From NCBI GenBank assembly GCA_018701105.1, contig JABIWD010000040.1, positions 1 to 5,410 on the forward strand: 5,410 nt of DNA, given 5' to 3'. The position numbers and the translations under genes are program-made. Source of the stretch: Candidatus Uhrbacteria bacterium. Lineage in GTDB: Bacteria > Patescibacteriota > Patescibacteriia > UBA9934 > UBA11717. The notes beneath the pieces were generated by a model, which had not been told where the DNA came from, did no database searches, and was given only the letters and a program-made list of their open reading frames with translations. Shown here one piece after another: positions 3,099 to 5,410 of the stretch. The number at the start of each line of letters is the position of its first letter. Position 1 is the stretch's first letter.

Positions 3099-5183
3099 AT
3101 GGCTACAAGAACTAAGACAAAGACATCCGTGAAGACGAAGGTGGCTATTGCCATCGCCAGCGGAGCCGTGATAGCGGCCGCTGCGGCAGGAGTATATGAG
3201 GTAGATAAGAAGAGTTTTGTTAAGGAGGACGTTGCGCGACAGGAGATTGTGCAAGAGGTGCAGGACGCAGATTATTCTCTGAGAGGCCCAGGTGGCGGTT
3301 TGTACTACGCGTCAATCTCATTTAGGACGTCTGTTGATGTTCCACCAAAGGCAAACATCATGGTTTTGATGCCAGCAGGTTTGAGCGTAGATAGGTCATC
3401 AGTAACGATCGACGGCTCCTTGATAGGTGAATACTTTTTGAGTCAGTACGGAAGAACAGTGGTAATCAACCGTGACGGCAATGGTGAAGTTATCCCAGCA
3501 GGGAAGACAATCCAGATGTTGATCGGCAAGATCGCGCTAGTCGATCAAAAAGTGTACGTCGCAGATGCTGATGCAACTGTTGCTATTCAATACACTAAAT
3601 TAGCAGAACAGCTGCCAGATCTGGGAGTGTCGGACATCTACTTAGAGGGAGATATTGTAACTATCATGCTTGAGAACCAGGGGATCGACGTTGATACAAA
3701 AGATTTACGGGTAAGTATTGAGTCAGATGGATCGATCAATAGGAGCTACAGCGTAAGTACTCTCGCTGATCAGCGCTTCTTGAGTGCTAGTGGGTCAAGT
3801 AAGCTACAACCTGGTGCAATTCGAGACACTACAACAATCAAAGTTTGTGTAGACGCGAATAGCCAGATTGAAGAGTCGAATGAGGATAACAACTGTTTGA
3901 AGCGAAAGCTTGACGTCAAGGAGAAGGCTGCGCAGGATAAGTTGGACCTTCCAGATTCTGTCGTTGGTGCAGATGATTCGACTACGACAGATAGCGGAGT
4001 TGCTGCGGACAGCGATTCCACTGAAGGTGGAGTTGATTCTGCGTCAGATGACGAGAAAGTTCCAGAGACAAAGATAGATCATGATAACGATGGAGACGTG
4101 TCAACTACGGCACTGCTAGAGATCGTTTCACCAAATGGAGGTGAGATTGTATCAGCAGGTGACACTATTGAGGTTCGGTGGAAGAGTGACCAGTCAAGAG
4201 TGAGAGAGGTTATGTTTGCAATCACTGACGGAAAGAAACAGATCGGCTTCTTTGCTAAGAATATTCCAACGATTGAGGACACGCTCTTGTGGACTATTCC
4301 GGCAGATTTAAGCGCTTCTAATGCGAGAATTAGAGTCGTAGGATTAGATACCGAGACAAAGCTGACAGTTCAGGACTATTCGGATAAGAGTTTTGCGATT
4401 GTGCGAAAGGTCGCTAAGGCAGATTCAGATCTGGAAGATAAGAAAGGTAAGGATGACATTGGAGCGGCTGCCGACAAAGAGGGCAACAAAGACTCAGAAG
4501 AAGAGAAAAAGGATGTAGAAGGTAACGAGAATAGTGGAGTTATCGATGGTGATGACACGGAGGGTGTAGTAGAGCCTGGTTCTGAAGCGACTCCTGACGG
4601 ATCTGACGCGGCGACACCTGAAGCAACAGACACTGTTGGAACTACAGAGACGAGTAGCCGCCGAGGTGGTGGAGGAGGAGGGTCGATACCGGCAAACAAT
4701 ACATCGACTCTTGGATACAACAACTTGATCAAGTTGCGTTGTCCTACAGCTGCAACGTATGACGTTAATCACCCATGTCGCACTGTGTATTACCACAGTC
4801 AGCTTGGAACCCGACACGCGTTCCCTAACTCGAAGGTGTTCTTCACATGGTACAGCGGATTCGGTGACGTGAAGATTATCTCTAAGGATACAATGGCGGG
4901 AATTTCTCTCGGGCAGAACGTGACTTACCGACCAGGAACTCGAATGGTGAAATTCCTTACATCAGACGTTGTGTACACGGTGAATCGAGGAGGGAACTTA
5001 CGAGCAGTGGAGACCGAGCGACTCGCTAGTGATCTCTACGGAATCGCGTGGAATACAAAGATAGATGACATTAACGATGCATTTTACACGGACTACTCAT
5101 TCGGCGCGCCACTGATCACGTCTCAGGACTTCAGTGCGTCGGCTGCAATACAGTCCACACAGTTTATTAGTGACTCACTCTAG
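3099..5183 (+). CDS. Membrane-anchored multidomain surface protein, 694 aa
   Basis: This is a probable extracytoplasmic protein held by an N-terminal segment; its exact function is unknown. From ATG 3099 it begins MATRTKTKTSVKTK, a basic cytoplasmic stub, then an Ala/Ile/Val-rich transmembrane segment or uncleaved signal at about 15-33. Next are a beta-rich region (about 60-170) and a CARDB-like domain (about 176-270) with the end motif IEESNEDNNC; C250 and C266 may form a disulfide. An acidic linker (272-336) contains DHDNDGD, a DxDxDG calcium-loop pattern. An Ig-like domain with LEIVSPNGGE and IEVRW (340-435) is of the type seen in many bacterial cell-surface proteins. A second acidic linker (436-520) leads to RRGGGGGGS. 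The C-terminal domain (about 540-670), with HAFPNSKVFFTWYS, YRPGTRMVKF and IDDINDAFYTDY, resembles one common in Patescibacteria; C548 and C560 form a second close pair. No LPXTG motif or C-terminal hydrophobic tail is present. ATG 3066 overlaps the -10 box and is rejected as the start. The next gene starts 4 nt after the stop. Confidence 0.85.
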   Translation: MATRTKTKTSVKTKVAIAIASGAVIAAAAAGVYEVDKKSFVKEDVARQEIVQEVQDADYSLRGPGGGLYYASISFRTSVDVPPKANIMVLMPAGLSVDRSSVTIDGSLIGEYFLSQYGRTVVINRDGNGEVIPAGKTIQMLIGKIALVDQKVYVADADATVAIQYTKLAEQLPDLGVSDIYLEGDIVTIMLENQGIDVDTKDLRVSIESDGSINRSYSVSTLADQRFLSASGSSKLQPGAIRDTTTIKVCVDANSQIEESNEDNNCLKRKLDVKEKAAQDKLDLPDSVVGADDSTTTDSGVAADSDSTEGGVDSASDDEKVPETKIDHDNDGDVSTTALLEIVSPNGGEIVSAGDTIEVRWKSDQSRVREVMFAITDGKKQIGFFAKNIPTIEDTLLWTIPADLSASNARIRVVGLDTETKLTVQDYSDKSFAIVRKVAKADSDLEDKKGKDDIGAAADKEGNKDSEEEKKDVEGNENSGVIDGDDTEGVVEPGSEATPDGSDAATPEATDTVGTTETSSRRGGGGGGSIPANNTSTLGYNNLIKLRCPTAATYDVNHPCRTVYYHSQLGTRHAFPNSKVFFTWYSGFGDVKIISKDTMAGISLGQNVTYRPGTRMVKFLTSDVVYTVNRGGNLRAVETERLASDLYGIAWNTKIDDINDAFYTDYSFGAPLITSQDFSASAAIQSTQFISDSL

Positions 5184-5187
5184 GTAT

Positions 5188-5410
5188 ATGTCCGAATGGA
5201 TCATAAAAATATCTGTTCTAGTTGTCGTGATGGTGCTCTTCTACCTAATGTGGCAGAAGCAGCAGAAAGGCGGCGGTAGAGCACCTTCCAAAGGAGGAAG
5301 TATTGGTTCGTTCACCTCAGACATGACGGAGGCAGCAGAGAAAGGCGAGTTGGATCCATTTGCTGGACGAGAAGATGAGATTGAACGCGTTATACATATC
5401 ATTCTACGTC
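5188..5410 (+). CDS. Membrane-anchored Clp/Hsp100-type AAA+ ATPase, N-terminal part (3' end outside window)
   Basis: Seventy-four codons are visible and the frame runs off the window end. Residues 1-7 (MSEWIIK) lead into one strongly hydrophobic segment, ISVLVVVMVLFYLMW (8-22), then a basic, Gly/Ser-rich linker (QKQQKGGGR, SKGGSIGS; 23-41). From residue 42 the text FTSDMTEAAEKGELDPFAGR followed by EDEIERVIHIILR matches the start of the first AAA+ module of ClpC/ClpB/ClpA unfoldases, where a (D/T)LTxxAxxGxLDPVIGRexEIxRvIxIL block precedes the Walker A loop by about 30 residues. The usual ClpN repeat domain is absent and replaced by the membrane anchor. FtsH is less likely, because its module opens with a DVAGxDE block. 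Walker motifs and any ClpP-binding loop lie outside the window. The start ATG is 4 nt after the previous stop, with only a minimal AGG in front, so translational coupling with the surface protein is likely. Confidence 0.75.
   Translation, partial: MSEWIIKISVLVVVMVLFYLMWQKQQKGGGRAPSKGGSIGSFTSDMTEAAEKGELDPFAGREDEIERVIHIILR

Noticed and set aside
4692..4719. RRGGGGGG as a twin-arginine signal or a GlyGly-CTERM sorting motif
   Set aside because: It is internal, about 520 residues from the start and over 150 from the end, with no hydrophobic segment next to it; it is best read as a linker.
3770..4817. Several - strand open frames opposite the surface protein (for example 4376-4732, rich in Ser and Pro with a polyproline run)
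   Set aside because: These are the antisense readings of the acidic linkers and the Gly6 stretch; they overlap each other and have no family-like features.
1..5410. Recoded TGA (as in Gracilibacteria and Absconditabacteria)
   Set aside because: All genes read through complete conserved domains without in-frame TGA, and glycine is encoded normally by GGN; the stops used are TAA and TAG.

Overview
The window reads as a chromosomal segment of a Patescibacteria (Candidate Phyla Radiation) bacterium, probably of the Parcubacteria group. This rests on recognition from memory, not on a search. The clues are a short zinc-ribbon L32, a NusB starting MSNRHLARTL, a single-domain GIY-YIG nuclease, and a surface protein ending in a domain with the HAFPNSKVFFTWYS, YRPGTRMVKF and KIDDINDAFYTDYSFG blocks that I associate with exported proteins of this group. 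The standard genetic code fits: glycine is encoded by GGN, and the stops used are TAA (five genes) and TAG (one). Strong Shine-Dalgarno motifs are absent at the starts that can be seen.

Left part (1-2307, + strand). The 3' end of gyrA is followed by rpmF (L32), nusB and rnc. A promoter (TTGACT, 17 nt, TGn TATCTT) lies just after the gyrA stop, and a strong GAAA-tetraloop terminator follows rnc. This is a ribosome and RNA-processing operon: a ribosomal protein, an rRNA antitermination factor and the rRNA-processing nuclease. An interspersed-repeat-like element lies between nusB and rnc.

Middle (2315-2981, - strand). A GIY-YIG nuclease gene converges on rnc and has its own 12-bp hairpin terminator. 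Upstream of it is a 170-bp region dense in inverted repeats, including three short dyads with the core CGTCNGACG, a long hairpin and a candidate promoter. Next come tRNA-Lys(CTT) and tRNA-Arg(TCG), 1 nt apart, both with encoded CCA, behind a good promoter.

Right part (2982-5410, + strand). Divergent from the tRNAs, a promoter with a perfect TATAAT drives a 694-residue membrane-anchored surface protein. It has a CARDB-like domain, a SPNGGE-type Ig-like domain, two acidic linkers, a Gly6 stretch and the Patescibacteria-type C-terminal domain. Four nucleotides later begins a second membrane-anchored protein, whose visible 74 residues join one transmembrane segment and a Gly-rich linker directly to the start of a Clp/Hsp100 AAA+ module. 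The window ends inside this gene. This apparent two-gene operon of a surface protein and a membrane-tethered unfoldase is the least conventional part of the window.

No stretch longer than 300 bases lacks a gene. The longest non-coding stretches are 2611-2781 and 2936-3098, and both are described below.
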